Source: Halomonas sp. GD1P12
GTDB lineage: Bacteria > Pseudomonadota > Gammaproteobacteria > Pseudomonadales > Halomonadaceae
Direction of reading: 5' to 3'
Length of the DNA: 64,000 nt
Assembly: GCF_025725645.1 (NCBI RefSeq)
Contig: NZ_CP107007.1
Location: 1 to 64,000, forward strand
Of the stretch, positions 1 through 11,411 are shown one piece after another. The notes beneath the pieces are model-generated. The model saw nothing but the letters and a program-made list of their open reading frames with translations. It had not been told where the DNA came from and did no database searches. The translations under genes were made by a program, and so were the position numbers. Each line of letters begins with the position of its first letter. The first letter of the stretch is position 1.

Positions 1-356
1 CCTTAAAGCGCGCGCATCGAGACATTACTATTACTAATAAAGTTATTTTAAACCTGCTGTTATTAATGGTGGGGATACTATTTGTGGATAAGTGTTTTTT
101 ATATTTTATTAACAGGTGGTTAAAACTATAAAAAATGTGTGCATAAGCGGTCGAAAAGCGGCTTGAAAGATGTGAAAGGGGTGTGGATACTGCCGGAGAA
201 AAACACCGTTAAGCGAACTGTCCCCACACCGCACCGAACTTTTCCCGATAGCTCGTGCCAAGTTGTCCACAGGCCAAAAAGGAGCCCTTGCACGTGTGGA
301 TAACAGGAAGGCTGAGCGCTACAATAGTCGGCCGTTTTCAACTGATGGTGAGATGA
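1..356. other. oriC: Chromosomal replication origin (oriC) region upstream of dnaA
   Basis: This gene-free stretch holds five DnaA-box-like 9-mers: TGTGGATAA at 83-91 and 295-303, TGTGCATAA at 138-146, TGTGGATAC at 182-190, and TTGTCCACA on the opposite strand at 263-271. Two AT-rich segments (about 24-66 and 99-136) are candidates for the unwinding element; the first contains a repeated TTACTA run. No GATC is visible, unlike Dam/SeqA-controlled origins such as that of E. coli. In pseudomonads and relatives the origin lies between rpmH and dnaA, which fits the window starting just left of dnaA. DnaA binding is inferred from the motifs. Confidence 0.88.
297..325 (+). promoter_or_regulatory. 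Candidate dnaA promoter overlapping a DnaA box
   Basis: TACAAT at 320-325 is a good -10 hexamer. The -35 at 17-bp spacing (TGGATA, 297-302) is poor and lies inside the DnaA box at 295-303. If real, DnaA bound there would cover the -35, which fits the autoregulation known for dnaA. The -35 is weak, so this is tentative. Confidence 0.35.
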
Positions 357-1817
357 GTGTCACTCGCGCTTTGGCAGCAGTGCCTGGATTATCTGCAGGA
401 CGAACTAAGCTCCCAGCAGTTCAATACATGGATTCGCCCCTTGCAGGCCGAAGAGGGAGGCACCAACGAGCTCTGCTTGCTGGCGCCGAACCGTTTCGTG
501 CGCGACTGGGTGAGCGATAAATACGCCAAGCGCATCAGTGAGCTGATCCGCGAGCTATCACCGGCAAAGCCGCCCAAGGTGAGTCTGACCGTTGGTAGCC
601 GCCGTGCGGCCGCCCCCCAACCGCGAGAGCTGGGTAACCCGGTGTCGGCCGCACCCCAGCGCCCCGCTGCGCCGGCGGTTCATACCCCACCGCGTGGCGA
701 TATCGCCGACGAGCGCGAAATCGATGCCGAGCGCGAGGAGTCTGCAAACAAGCGTACCGGCGAGCGTCAGGTACAGGTCGAGGGCAGTCTCAAGCACGCA
801 AGCGGCCTCAATCCCAACTTCACTTTCGACAAGTTTGTCGAGGGTAAGTCGAACCAGCTCGCCCGCGCGGCCTCCCGGCAGGTGTCGGAAAATCCGGGCG
901 GCGCCTACAATCCGCTGTTTCTCTATGGCGGAGTGGGCCTGGGTAAAACCCACTTGATGCACGCGGTGGGCAATGCCCTGGCGGGCAAGCGTGAAAACGC
1001 CCGCGTGGTCTATCTGCACTCCGAGCGCTTCGTCGCCGATATGGTCAAGGCGCTGCAGCTCAACGCAATCAACGATTTCAAACGTTTTTACCGTAGCGTC
1101 GACGCGCTACTCATTGATGATATTCAGTTTTTTGCCGGCAAGGAGCGTTCGCAGGAGGAGTTTTTCCACACCTTCAACGCGCTGTTGGAAGGCGGTCAGC
1201 AGATGATTCTGACCTCGGATCGCTATCCCAAAGAGATCAACGGCGTGGAAGAGCGCTTGAAATCGCGCTTTGGCTGGGGGTTGACGGTGGCCATCGAGCC
1301 GCCAGAGCTTGAAACCCGCGTGGCGATCCTGATGAAAAAGGCCGACCAGGCAAGCGTCGATTTGCCGCACGATGCGGCGTTCTTCATCGCCCAAAAGATT
1401 CGTTCCAACGTGCGCGAGCTCGAAGGCGCGCTCAAGAAAGTCATCGCCGACTCTCACTTTATGGGCAAGCCGATTACCCAGGATTTCATCCGCGAATCGC
1501 TGAAGGATCTGCTCGCGCTTCAGGACAAGCAGGTGGGCGTGGACAACATCCAGCGCACGGTGGCGGAGTACTACAAGATCAAGGTGGCGGATCTGCTCTC
1601 CAAGCGCCGTTCGCGCTCGGTAGCGAGGCCACGCCAGGTGGCGATGGCGCTGGCCAAGGAGCTGACCAACCACAGCCTGCCGGAAATCGGCGATGCCTTT
1701 GGCGGGCGCGACCATACGACGGTGCTGCACGCCTGTCGCAAGGTCAAAGCGCTGCAGGAAGAGAGCGCCGACATTCGCGAGGATTACAAAAACCTCATGC
1801 GCCTGCTCACCAGTTGA
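357..1817 (+). CDS. dnaA: Chromosomal replication initiator DnaA
   Basis: DnaA binds oriC boxes as an ATP-dependent filament, opens the duplex and loads DnaB helicase. The 486-residue protein has the four-domain plan: an interaction domain (about 1-80), a low-complexity Arg/Ala/Glu-rich linker (about 80-150), an AAA+ core with Walker [10 protein letters not shown] near 190 and Walker [10 protein letters not shown] near 250, and a C-terminal helix-turn-helix with the signature [11 protein letters not shown] near 448. The GTG at 357 gives the conserved [10 protein letters not shown]-terminus; the ATG four bases upstream is in another frame. It is the first gene of the dnaA-dnaN-recF-gyrB series and follows the DnaA boxes. 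Confidence 0.98.
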   Translation: MSLALWQQCLDYLQDELSSQQFNTWIRPLQAEEGGTNELCLLAPNRFVRDWVSDKYAKRISELIRELSPAKPPKVSLTVGSRRAAAPQPRELGNPVSAAPQRPAAPAVHTPPRGDIADEREIDAEREESANKRTGERQVQVEGSLKHASGLNPNFTFDKFVEGKSNQLARAASRQVSENPGGAYNPLFLYGGVGLGKTHLMHAVGNALAGKRENARVVYLHSERFVADMVKALQLNAINDFKRFYRSVDALLIDDIQFFAGKERSQEEFFHTFNALLEGGQQMILTSDRYPKEINGVEERLKSRFGWGLTVAIEPPELETRVAILMKKADQASVDLPHDAAFFIAQKIRSNVRELEGALKKVIADSHFMGKPITQDFIRESLKDLLALQDKQVGVDNIQRTVAEYYKIKVADLLSKRRSRSVARPRQVAMALAKELTNHSLPEIGDAFGGRDHTTVLHACRKVKALQEESADIREDYKNLMRLLTS

Positions 1818-1894
1818 GCCTTCGCAATGCGCCTGTTCATACATAGATGTTCGACGAGCCGATGCGGCCATTGATCCTTTAACCCGGAGTAGTG

Positions 1895-2998
1895 ATGAAG
1901 TTTTCAATTTCCCGAGAGGCGCTGCTACGTCCCCTCACGCTGGTAGCCGGCGTGGTCGAGCGCCGTCAAACGCTGCCGGTGCTCTCCAACGTGCTGATTC
2001 AGGTCGAGGGCGATCAGGTCGCGCTGACCGGCACCGACCTCGAGGTCGAGCTGGTCGGCCGTACGGTGGCAAGCCAGGTGGAGCAGGAGGGCGGCGCGAC
2101 CGTTCCCGCGCGCAAGTTGATGGACATCTGTAAATCGCTGCCGGATCAGTCCGAGATCCAGCTAGCCCTCGAAGAGGGGCGAGCGGTACTGCGCAGCGGC
2201 CGCTCGCGGTTCACGCTATCGACCCTGCCGGTTGCGGAGTTCCCCAACATCGAGGATGGCGAAGGTAGCCAGGAGCTGAGCATCCCGCGCGGCACGCTCA
2301 AGCATCTGATCGAGGCGACCTCCTTTGCCATGGCGCAGCAGGATGTACGCTACTACCTCAACGGTATGCTACTCGATATCCAGAATCAGCTGCTGCGCGC
2401 CGTCGCCACCGATGGCCACCGGCTGGCGATGTGCTCACGAGACGTCGATGTCAGCATCGAACAGGGCCAGAAAATGATCGTGCCCCGTAAAGGTATCCTC
2501 GAGCTTTCGCGCCTTCTGGACGACAGCGATGAGCCGGTGAGCCTGACGTTGGGGGCGACCCACCTGCGCGCTCACACCGGCGACTTCACTTTCACCTCGA
2601 AGCTGATCGACGGCAAGTTCCCCGACTACGAGCGCGTGGTGCCCAAAAACGGTGACAAGGTGTTGATCGCCGAGCGCGCCGAGCTACGTCAGGTGCTGTC
2701 GCGTACCGCGATTCTTTCCAACGAGAAGTACCGTGGCGTGCGCCTGTATCTGGAAGAAGGCAACCTCAAGGTGATGGCCAACAACCCGGAGCAGGAAGAA
2801 GCCGAAGAGAACGTGGCGATCGAATACACCGGTCCCGCCATGGAAGTCGGTTTTAACGTTGGCTATCTGGTCGATGTGCTGGCGGTGCTCAACGAGGACC
2901 GTGTGCAGATGACGCTAGCCGACCCGAACAGCAGCGCGCTGCTGGAAGAGCCCGGCGGCGGCGATGCCCTCTACGTGGTCATGCCCATGCGGCTTTGA
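1895..2998 (+). CDS. dnaN: DNA polymerase III beta sliding clamp
   Basis: The beta clamp is a ring-shaped homodimer that tethers DNA polymerase III and other DNA enzymes to the template. The reading frame also has a GTG at 1892, but the ATG at 1895 gives MKFSISREALL and 367 residues, the length usual for the family, so it is preferred. The C-terminus VVMPMRL matches the conserved clamp ending (VVMPMRL/I) that forms part of the partner-binding pocket. It lies 77 bp after dnaA, and a strong terminator follows. Confidence 0.98.
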   Translation: MKFSISREALLRPLTLVAGVVERRQTLPVLSNVLIQVEGDQVALTGTDLEVELVGRTVASQVEQEGGATVPARKLMDICKSLPDQSEIQLALEEGRAVLRSGRSRFTLSTLPVAEFPNIEDGEGSQELSIPRGTLKHLIEATSFAMAQQDVRYYLNGMLLDIQNQLLRAVATDGHRLAMCSRDVDVSIEQGQKMIVPRKGILELSRLLDDSDEPVSLTLGATHLRAHTGDFTFTSKLIDGKFPDYERVVPKNGDKVLIAERAELRQVLSRTAILSNEKYRGVRLYLEEGNLKVMANNPEQEEAEENVAIEYTGPAMEVGFNVGYLVDVLAVLNEDRVQMTLADPNSSALLEEPGGGDALYVVMPMRL

Positions 2999-3013
2999 TA
3001 TCACCCCGCAAGG

Positions 3014-3039
3014 CGGCGCCTCAAAGGCGCCGTTTTTTT
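3014..3039 (+). terminator. Rho-independent terminator after dnaN
   Basis: A perfect 7-bp stem, CGGCGCC/GGCGCCG, with a 5-nt TCAAA loop is followed by seven T. It lies between dnaN and recF, so recF may depend on readthrough or on its own promoter in the short gap. Confidence 0.85.
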
Positions 3040-3064
3040 CACGCATTGACAGGGTGATCCCGAA

Positions 3065-4168
3065 ATGAGCCTGACCCAGCTCAACTTTCAAGGCATTCGA
3101 AACCTGGCTGCGGTAGAGCTTGCGCCTTCGCCCCACGTCAACCTGATTCACGGTGCGAACGGCAGCGGCAAGACTACCCTGCTGGAAGGCATCCACATCC
3201 TCGGTATGGGGCGCTCGTTTCGTACTCGCCAGCTCAAGCACGCCATCCAGTTTGAAGCCCCCGCCATGACGCTCTACGGCCGTCTGGCCGGTGATCCGGA
3301 GGTTGCCCTGGGGGTACGCCGTCTTCGTGCCGAGCGTGAGCTGGAACTGCGTTTGAAGGGGCAAAAAGGCGTGCGTCTGGCAGAGCTGGTCGATGCCATG
3401 CCGCTTCAGCTCATCAATCCGGATGCCTTTCGCTTGCTGGAGGGGTCACCCGCCGGTCGGCGCGAGTTCATGGATTGGGGCGTGTTTCACGTGAAACATG
3501 ATTTTTTACACGCGTGGAAACGCGCTCGCCGCGCGGTGAAACATCGGAATGCGCTGCTAAGGCGTGGTAGAATAACCGATGCGGAAATCGCGGTGTGGGA
3601 GCAAGAGCTTTGCGAGTCCGGCGAGCGAATGGATGCGCTGCGTCATACATGGTTTAGTGCCTTTTTACCCGTGTTCGAACAAACGCTTGAGCGTCTGTTG
3701 CCCATCGAAGGGCTTACCCTGCGCTATGCCCGGGGCTGGGACGTCAAACGCTCGCTTGCAGACGTACTGAAAGCCAGCCGCGCATCGGACCAGCAGATGG
3801 GCTTTACCCAGCAGGGGCCACAACGGGCGGACCTGCGAATACGGCTAGGCAAACAGCCAGCAATCGAAGTGCTTTCCAGAGGCCAGCAGAAGCTGGTGGT
3901 TAGCGCATTGAAGCTTGCCCAGGGGCGGCTTCTGGAAAGCAGCGCCAAACGGCAATGCATTTATCTGATAGACGATCTACCGGCCGAGCTCGATTTCGAA
4001 CACCGCAAGCTATTTTGCGCGCTGCTCGAAGAGATGCAGTGTCAGGTATTCATCACCAGCGTCGATCCGGACGTACTTAGCGACGTGTGGCAGCCAGCGA
4101 CTCAAATTCGAATGTTTCACGTGAAACACGACGAACAGGGTCTCGGTCGGCTAGCCCCAACCGGATAG
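3065..4168 (+). CDS. recF: DNA replication and repair protein RecF
   Basis: RecF is an SMC-like ATPase that works with RecO and RecR to load RecA at single-strand gaps. The 367-residue protein has Walker A GANGSGKTT near residue 32, an ABC-type signature LSRGQQKLV near 268 and Walker B YLIDDLPAELD near 300. Two parS sites lie inside the gene; each is read in frame as FHVKH, once in the conserved WGVFHVKH segment near residue 140 and once in the C-terminal tail. The gene ends 39 bp before gyrB. Confidence 0.97.
   Translation: MSLTQLNFQGIRNLAAVELAPSPHVNLIHGANGSGKTTLLEGIHILGMGRSFRTRQLKHAIQFEAPAMTLYGRLAGDPEVALGVRRLRAERELELRLKGQKGVRLAELVDAMPLQLINPDAFRLLEGSPAGRREFMDWGVFHVKHDFLHAWKRARRAVKHRNALLRRGRITDAEIAVWEQELCESGERMDALRHTWFSAFLPVFEQTLERLLPIEGLTLRYARGWDVKRSLADVLKASRASDQQMGFTQQGPQRADLRIRLGKQPAIEVLSRGQQKLVVSALKLAQGRLLESSAKRQCIYLIDDLPAELDFEHRKLFCALLEEMQCQVFITSVDPDVLSDVWQPATQIRMFHVKHDEQGLGRLAPTG
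3483..3498. promoter_or_regulatory. parS: parS centromere site 1 (inside recF)
   Basis: The perfect 16-bp palindrome TGTTTCACGTGAAACA is identical to the universal chromosomal parS motif bound by ParB. It lies in the first half of recF and encodes the VFHVKH segment. Sequence identity is direct; ParB binding is inferred. Confidence 0.95.
4113..4128. promoter_or_regulatory. parS: parS centromere site 2 (3' end of recF)
   Basis: A second perfect TGTTTCACGTGAAACA palindrome lies in the last 60 bases of recF, 614 bp from the end of site 1. It is translated in frame as FHVKH in the RecF tail. Confidence 0.95.
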
Positions 4169-6628
<2,460 letters not shown>

Positions 6629-6635
6629 TACCACG

Positions 6636-6651
6636 TGTTTCACGTGAAACA
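6636..6651. promoter_or_regulatory. parS: parS centromere site 3 (after gyrB)
   Basis: A third perfect TGTTTCACGTGAAACA palindrome begins 7 bp after the gyrB stop codon and ends 11 bp before the gyrB terminator. It is intergenic. Confidence 0.95.
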
Positions 6652-6662
6652 GTGCAAACTAA

Positions 6663-6692
6663 AAACGCCGCGAAAGATCGCGGCGTTTTTTT
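6663..6692 (+). terminator. Rho-independent terminator after gyrB
   Basis: The stem CGCCGCGA/TCGCGGCG with loop AAGA is flanked by A's before and T's after. The symmetric A/T flanks let it also serve the convergent gmhB transcript. Confidence 0.85.
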
Positions 6693-6714
6693 ATACGGGT
6701 TGAAGCCACGGTAA

Positions 6715-7278
6715 TCAGTGAGCGTACTCTTTCAGCAGCCAGCGGGTAAACGCAGCGAGATCGTCAAAAACGCGCGCGTTATCGAGCCCTTCGTTCTTCT
6801 CCAGTGTTCTTTGCCCCTTCCCGGTTTTGACCAGAACCGGCTGGCTCCCCGCTGCCTCACCGGCCTGTAAATCGCGCAGGCTATCGCCCACCAGCCAGCT
6901 ACCGTCGAGCGAATCCAGGTCGAGCGCGCTTTGTATTTCGAGGAGCAGCCCCGGTAGCGGCTTACGGCAGCTACAGTCGTCGGAAGGCCCGTGGGGACAA
7001 AAAGCGATATGCGCGATCTTTCCCCCTACGTTTTCAACCAGCCGTTCGAGCTTTTCGTGCATGGCAGTGAGGGTCGCTTCATCGAAGTAGCCTCGAGCGA
7101 GGCCGGACTGGTTGGTGGCCAGCGCCACGGTATAGCCCGCGCGGGTCAGCTCGCCGATGGCGGCGATCGAAGCGGGGTAGGGCACCCACTCGTCGAGGGT
7201 TTTGATGTAATGATCGGAATCCTGGTTGATCACGCCGTCACGATCGAGAATCACCAGTTTTTTGGCAGTAAAAGGCAT
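6715..7278 (-). CDS. gmhB: D-glycero-beta-D-manno-heptose-1,7-bisphosphate 7-phosphatase
   Basis: GmhB removes the 7-phosphate of heptose bisphosphate between the kinase and adenylyltransferase steps of HldE in ADP-heptose synthesis. The 187-residue HAD protein has LDRDG at 11-15 (nucleophile Asp12, acid/base Asp14) and a zinc loop C-x-H-x5-C-x-C near 94-104, both diagnostic. A GTG at 7293 overlaps the stop of the upstream gene and would add five residues; the ATG at 7278 fits the family N-terminus better. Its partners hldD and hldE lie in the LPS locus 4-14 kb away. Confidence 0.93.
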   Translation of the reverse strand: MPFTAKKLVILDRDGVINQDSDHYIKTLDEWVPYPASIAAIGELTRAGYTVALATNQSGLARGYFDEATLTAMHEKLERLVENVGGKIAHIAFCPHGPSDDCSCRKPLPGLLLEIQSALDLDSLDGSWLVGDSLRDLQAGEAAGSQPVLVKTGKGQRTLEKNEGLDNARVFDDLAAFTRWLLKEYAH

Positions 7279-7289
7279 GTGAATACGTC

Positions 7290-8084
7290 TCACGCAATAC
7301 GCCGCTGCAAAATGGCGAGCGATTGCAGGGTTGAATGAATTTTTCTACCGTCGCTTCCGAAGCGCTTGAACGGAATACGCTGCAGGCGAAGAAGCGGCGA
7401 CAGGGCCGCCTTGAAAGCGGTGGAGACGTCACTGCGGGTACGATTGAGCCCTTCGATCAATGCCGGGGTCAGGCGTTCACGTTGAAGCGGCGAAGTGTGC
7501 AGCTTGCCGTAGAGCGAGAAAATAAAGCAGTACCAGTCGCGTACCATACAATCGAGCGGCGTGTGTATGTCACCCGGGTCGGTCTCGAAATCGATGAAGA
7601 CGATGTGGCGCCCGTTCACGACCAGGATGTTGCGCGTAAAGGCCTCGCTCAGGTAAAAGCCGCGACGATGGACATCGTTGAGCGCCTCGATGCCCAGCCG
7701 CAGAAGACGGTCGACATCTTCCGGCGACTCGGCTCGCTTCAAACAATGCAGCAGCGTCGAGGCGGGGGCTTCCGGCGTACCCGCGTCCGCCAGCAGCAGC
7801 GCCTGAGAATTAAACGCCAGCAGCCGTGGTACAGGAATGCCGGCGGCGTCGAGCGCTTCAAGGCGGGCTACTTCCGTTTGGATGCTTTTTTCACCGCCTG
7901 GATTCGGTACGGGCTTGAGCGCTTCGACCTTGAGCACGCGAGCAAACAGATTAAGCGGCGTATAGGCAAAGCGTCCGTTGCGTTTTACGGCTCGCTTGAG
8001 CCAAACCCGCTCTTCACCCAATTGATGGTAAGCCATCGAGGCGTGTTGGTGGGGGTAGGCTTGCTTTAAAAACTCGTCATACAT
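7290..8084 (-). CDS. Kinase-fold protein of the LPS kinase/BUD32-like group
   Basis: This 264-residue protein resembles the small kinase family that includes LPS sugar kinases (WaaP/KdkA). A lysine-containing N-lobe (VLKVEALKP near 50-58) is followed by a catalytic-loop region (HRRGFYLSEAFTRN, 139-152) and a metal-binding-type motif FIDFETD near 164-170. The usual H-x-D-L-x3-N is not intact: lined up by Asn152, the catalytic Asp position reads Glu147 and the His position reads Leu145. It may be an atypical kinase or a pseudokinase. It overlaps or abuts gmhB downstream, which suggests a role in core LPS, but the substrate is unknown. Confidence 0.7.
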   Translation of the reverse strand: MYDEFLKQAYPHQHASMAYHQLGEERVWLKRAVKRNGRFAYTPLNLFARVLKVEALKPVPNPGGEKSIQTEVARLEALDAAGIPVPRLLAFNSQALLLADAGTPEAPASTLLHCLKRAESPEDVDRLLRLGIEALNDVHRRGFYLSEAFTRNILVVNGRHIVFIDFETDPGDIHTPLDCMVRDWYCFIFSLYGKLHTSPLQRERLTPALIEGLNRTRSDVSTAFKAALSPLLRLQRIPFKRFGSDGRKIHSTLQSLAILQRRIA

Positions 8085-8176
8085 ATATGTTCTCGGTAGG
8101 CCGCGATCACCTTTACCACAATGAAAACGTCGCAGCGTAGCGCTAATGCCGGTGAGTTTAGCACGCGGTTTAAAAG

Positions 8177-8192
8177 TGTTTCACGTGAAACA
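8177..8192. promoter_or_regulatory. parS: parS centromere site 4
   Basis: A fourth perfect TGTTTCACGTGAAACA palindrome lies in the gap between glyS and the kinase-like gene, about 8.1 kb from the DnaA boxes. Confidence 0.95.
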
Positions 8193-8231
8193 CGGCGCTT
8201 GAAAAATGGGCTCAAGAGATATGGGTAATCA

Positions 8232-8257
8232 TAAAAAAAGGGGCGCAAGGCGCCCCT
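8232..8257 (-). terminator. Rho-independent terminator after glyS
   Basis: Read on the minus strand, GGGGCGC/GCGCCCC with a 3-nt loop is followed by a run of seven T. It starts about 24 bp after the glyS stop. Confidence 0.85.
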
Positions 8258-8280
8258 CTCGACATCGCGTTTCAAGGAAG

Positions 8281-10344
8281 TTACTGCGGCAGTAGTGAAA
8301 TATCCGCCACTTCCAAAAAGAGTGCTTGAAGGCTCGCCAGCAGCGCCAAACGGTTCTGGCGCACGCCTGAATCTTCTGCCATGACCATTACCTCGTCGAA
8401 GAACCGGTCGACCGGGGCTCTAAGCTCCGCGAGCGCGTCCAGCGCCTGCTGGTAGTGGCCTTCGGCAAACAGCGGGGCGACCCGTGTCTGGCTCTGGGTG
8501 ACCGCCTCATACAGCGCGCGCTCGGCGTCTTCCTGCAGCAGCGCTTCATCGACCCGAGTGCTGCCGTCGTGCTCCTGCTTGGCGAGGATGTTGGAGACGC
8601 GCTTGTTAGCTGCGGCCAGCGCCGCTGCTTCCTCGCGCTGAGTGAAGGCCTTGACCGCGCGCAGGCGGCGGGCGAAGTCCAGCGGCCTGGTCACCGGGCG
8701 GGCGCGAACGGCCAGATACATCTCGGCACTGATGCCCTCGTCCTGACCCCAGGCGCGGAAGCGATCCAGCATATAGGTCAATACGTCGTCGACCAGGCCA
8801 TCCTTGGCAAGCTCGCGATGCTGCTCGGCGGCCACGCTCAGAAGCTCGCGCAAATCCAGGTCGAGCTCGCCCTTGACCAGAATGTTCAGCGCCCCGATGG
8901 AGGCGCGACGCAGGGCGAACGGGTCCTTGGCGCCGGTCGGGCGCTGGCCGATGGCGAAGATGCCTACCAGCGTATCGAGGCGGTCCGCCAGCGCCAGCGC
9001 CCGGCCGGCCTGGCTTTGCGGAATATCGTCCGCGGCGAAGCGGGGCAGATACTGCTCTTCGAGCGCTTGCGCGACCTCGGCGGGCTCACCGTCCTGCTCG
9101 GCGTAGTAGCGGCCCATGATGCCTTGAAGCTCGGGGAATTCGAGCACCATTTCGGTCACCAGATCGCACTTGGCCAGCGCTACCGCGCGCTGGGCGTGGC
9201 CGGTGTCACCGCCGATTTTTTGGGCGATGTAAGTGGCGATCGCGGTGCTACGGCGCACCTTGTCGGCCAGCGTGCCGAGCTGCTGCTGGAAGACGACGCT
9301 TTCGAGCTGGGGAATGCGCGAGGCGAGGCTCTGCTTGCGATCGGTGTCATAAAAGAACACCGCATCCGCCAGGCGCGGGCGAATCACCTTTTCGTTACCC
9401 GAGATGACCTGCTGCGGATCCTGGCTCTCGATGTTGGAGATGGTAATGAACAGCGGCTTGAGCGCGCCATCGTCATCCAGCAGATGGAAGTACTTCTGGT
9501 TCGCCTTCATCGACGAAATCAGGCACTCGCCGGGCACTTTCAAAAAGCGCTCGTCGAAGGTGCCGGTCAGCGCCACCGGCCACTCGACCAGACCGCTCAC
9601 TTCGACCAGAAGATCCTCGTCGATTACCGCGGTAGCGTCGTGCACTTCGGCTTCCGCCAGCACTTGCTCGCGAATACGCTCGCGGCGCCGGGTGCGATCC
9701 GCCAGCACGTAGGCGTTCTCCAACGTCTCGAGGTAGTCGTCGGCGTGCGTAAGCTGAATCGCGTCCGGGGCGTGGAAGCGGTGGCCGTAGGTCGTGCGGC
9801 TCGCCTCGAGACCCAGCGCCTCGGCGGCGATCACATCACTACCGTAGAGCGCGAGCAGCCAGTGAACCGGACGGGAAAATTCGATGCGCGAGCTGCCCCA
9901 GCGCATGTTCTTGGGCACCGGCAGCGAGCCCAGCGTCTTGCGCAACAGCGCCGGCAGCAGATCCTGAACGCTTTCACCGGCCTGATGCTCGCGATAGCCA
10001 AGCCAGGTGCCCTTGTCGGTTTCCAGATGAATCAGCTCGTCGATGCTGACCCCGCAGGAGCGAGCGAAGCCTTCGGCGGCCTTGGTGGGGGCGCCGTCCT
10101 TGAAGGCGGCCGCCAGCGCCGGGCCGCGCTTTTCGACTTCGCGGTCGGGCTGCTTGTCGGCGAGCCCCTCGACGCGCACGGCGAGCCGGCGCGGCGTGGC
10201 GTAGGCGATCACGTTATCGAAGGCGATCTCGGCCTCACGCAGGCCTTTTTCGATACCGTCGGCGAAGGCGTCCGAGAGCGCGTCCAGCGCAGTCGGCGGA
10301 AGCTCCTCGGCACCGAGTTCGAGTAACAGCGTATCAGCGGCCAT
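8281..10344 (-). CDS. glyS: Glycine--tRNA ligase beta subunit
   Basis: This is the beta subunit of the alpha2beta2 glycyl-tRNA synthetase, mainly involved in tRNA recognition and needed for activity. The 687-residue protein begins LLLELGAEELPPTALDAL, the typical N-terminus, and contains GDGTxxH-like and anticodon-binding regions of normal length. The ATG directly follows the glyQ stop (10345), so the two subunits are made from one transcript with no gap. Confidence 0.97.
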   Translation of the reverse strand: MAADTLLLELGAEELPPTALDALSDAFADGIEKGLREAEIAFDNVIAYATPRRLAVRVEGLADKQPDREVEKRGPALAAAFKDGAPTKAAEGFARSCGVSIDELIHLETDKGTWLGYREHQAGESVQDLLPALLRKTLGSLPVPKNMRWGSSRIEFSRPVHWLLALYGSDVIAAEALGLEASRTTYGHRFHAPDAIQLTHADDYLETLENAYVLADRTRRRERIREQVLAEAEVHDATAVIDEDLLVEVSGLVEWPVALTGTFDERFLKVPGECLISSMKANQKYFHLLDDDGALKPLFITISNIESQDPQQVISGNEKVIRPRLADAVFFYDTDRKQSLASRIPQLESVVFQQQLGTLADKVRRSTAIATYIAQKIGGDTGHAQRAVALAKCDLVTEMVLEFPELQGIMGRYYAEQDGEPAEVAQALEEQYLPRFAADDIPQSQAGRALALADRLDTLVGIFAIGQRPTGAKDPFALRRASIGALNILVKGELDLDLRELLSVAAEQHRELAKDGLVDDVLTYMLDRFRAWGQDEGISAEMYLAVRARPVTRPLDFARRLRAVKAFTQREEAAALAAANKRVSNILAKQEHDGSTRVDEALLQEDAERALYEAVTQSQTRVAPLFAEGHYQQALDALAELRAPVDRFFDEVMVMAEDSGVRQNRLALLASLQALFLEVADISLLPQ

Positions 10345-11304
10345 TCAGGCGTCTCCCTGGTCGTCTAGTAGTTCACGGCGAAGCGCCTCGCTTGCCATCG
10401 GAAAGCCTTCGGCCTTGCGCGACTCAAAATAAGCGTGGGCCACGTCGCGGGCCATGGTGCGCACGCGCAGAATAAAACGCTGACGTTCGGTCACCGAGAT
10501 CGCGTGGCGGGCATCCAGCAGGTTGAAGGTGTGCGAGGCCTTGAGCACTTGCTCGTAGGCGGGCAGCGGCAGCTTCGCTTCCAGAAGCTTTGCGCACTCC
10601 TTCTCCTGGTGGTCGAAGTTGGCGAAGAGCTGGTCGACGTCGGCGTGCTCGAAGTTGTAGGTCGACTGCTCGCGCTCGTTTTGCAAATAAACGTCGCCGT
10701 AACTGACCTTGCTTCCATCCGGGGCGATCGCCCAGACCAGGTCATAGACGCTGTCCACGTCCTGCAGGTACATGGCGATGCGCTCGAGCCCGTAGGTGAG
10801 CTCGCCGGTTACCGGGTAGCACTCGATGCCGCCGGCCTGCTGGAAATAGGTGAACTGGGTCACTTCCATGCCGTTGAGCCACATCTCCCAGCCAAGCCCC
10901 CAGGCGCCGAGCGTCGGCGACTCCCAGTTGTCCTCGACGAAGCGCACGTCGTGCACCAGCGGGTCGAGTCCCAGGCGCTTGAGCGAGCCCAGGTACAGAT
11001 CCTGGAAGTTTTTCGGCGAGGGCTTCATCACGACCTGGAACTGGTAGTAGTGCTGCAGGCGGTTCGGATTTTCGCCGTAGCGCCCGTCGGTGGGGCGCCT
11101 GGACGGCTGTACGTACGCGGCGTTCCAGGTTTCCGGACCAATCGAGCGCAGGAAGGTGGCCGGGTGGAACGTGCCCGCACCCACTTCCATGTCCAGCGGC
11201 TGAAGAATCACGCAGCCCTGTTCCGCCCAGTACTGCTGCAGCGCAAGGATCAAGCCTTGAAAGGTCGACACATCCGGCGTCGATTGGTTCGTCGAGACAC
11301 TCAT
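10345..11304 (-). CDS. glyQ: Glycine--tRNA ligase alpha subunit
   Basis: The alpha subunit holds the class II aminoacylation site. The frame extends to 11319, but the ATG at 11304 gives [19 protein letters not shown] and 319 residues, in line with the family. Conserved blocks include [39 protein letters not shown] and [19 protein letters not shown]. It lies immediately upstream of glyS and is transcribed divergently from hldD. Confidence 0.97.
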   Translation of the reverse strand: MSVSTNQSTPDVSTFQGLILALQQYWAEQGCVILQPLDMEVGAGTFHPATFLRSIGPETWNAAYVQPSRRPTDGRYGENPNRLQHYYQFQVVMKPSPKNFQDLYLGSLKRLGLDPLVHDVRFVEDNWESPTLGAWGLGWEMWLNGMEVTQFTYFQQAGGIECYPVTGELTYGLERIAMYLQDVDSVYDLVWAIAPDGSKVSYGDVYLQNEREQSTYNFEHADVDQLFANFDHQEKECAKLLEAKLPLPAYEQVLKASHTFNLLDARHAISVTERQRFILRVRTMARDVAHAYFESRKAEGFPMASEALRRELLDDQGDA

Positions 11305-11411
11305 CGCAAAAAGCACCATTGGCCATGAATTCAGAAGCCGTCAAGTATACAATCCCAGGCAGATGGGTTATAGGCACCAAAGCCAACCAGAGCGCTTTTC
11401 AAGGAGTTCTT

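Noticed and set aside
263..520. Plus-strand frame starting in the origin and overlapping dnaA
   Set aside because: Out of frame with dnaA and runs across DnaA boxes; no support.
8066..8275. 69-codon minus-strand frame before the kinase-like gene
   Set aside because: It spans the glyS terminator and a parS site, so it is noncoding.
8455..10326. Long plus-strand open frame (623 codons) opposite glyS
   Set aside because: It mirrors the third-position GC bias of glyS, has no recognisable domain and no ribosome site; glyS on the other strand is certain.
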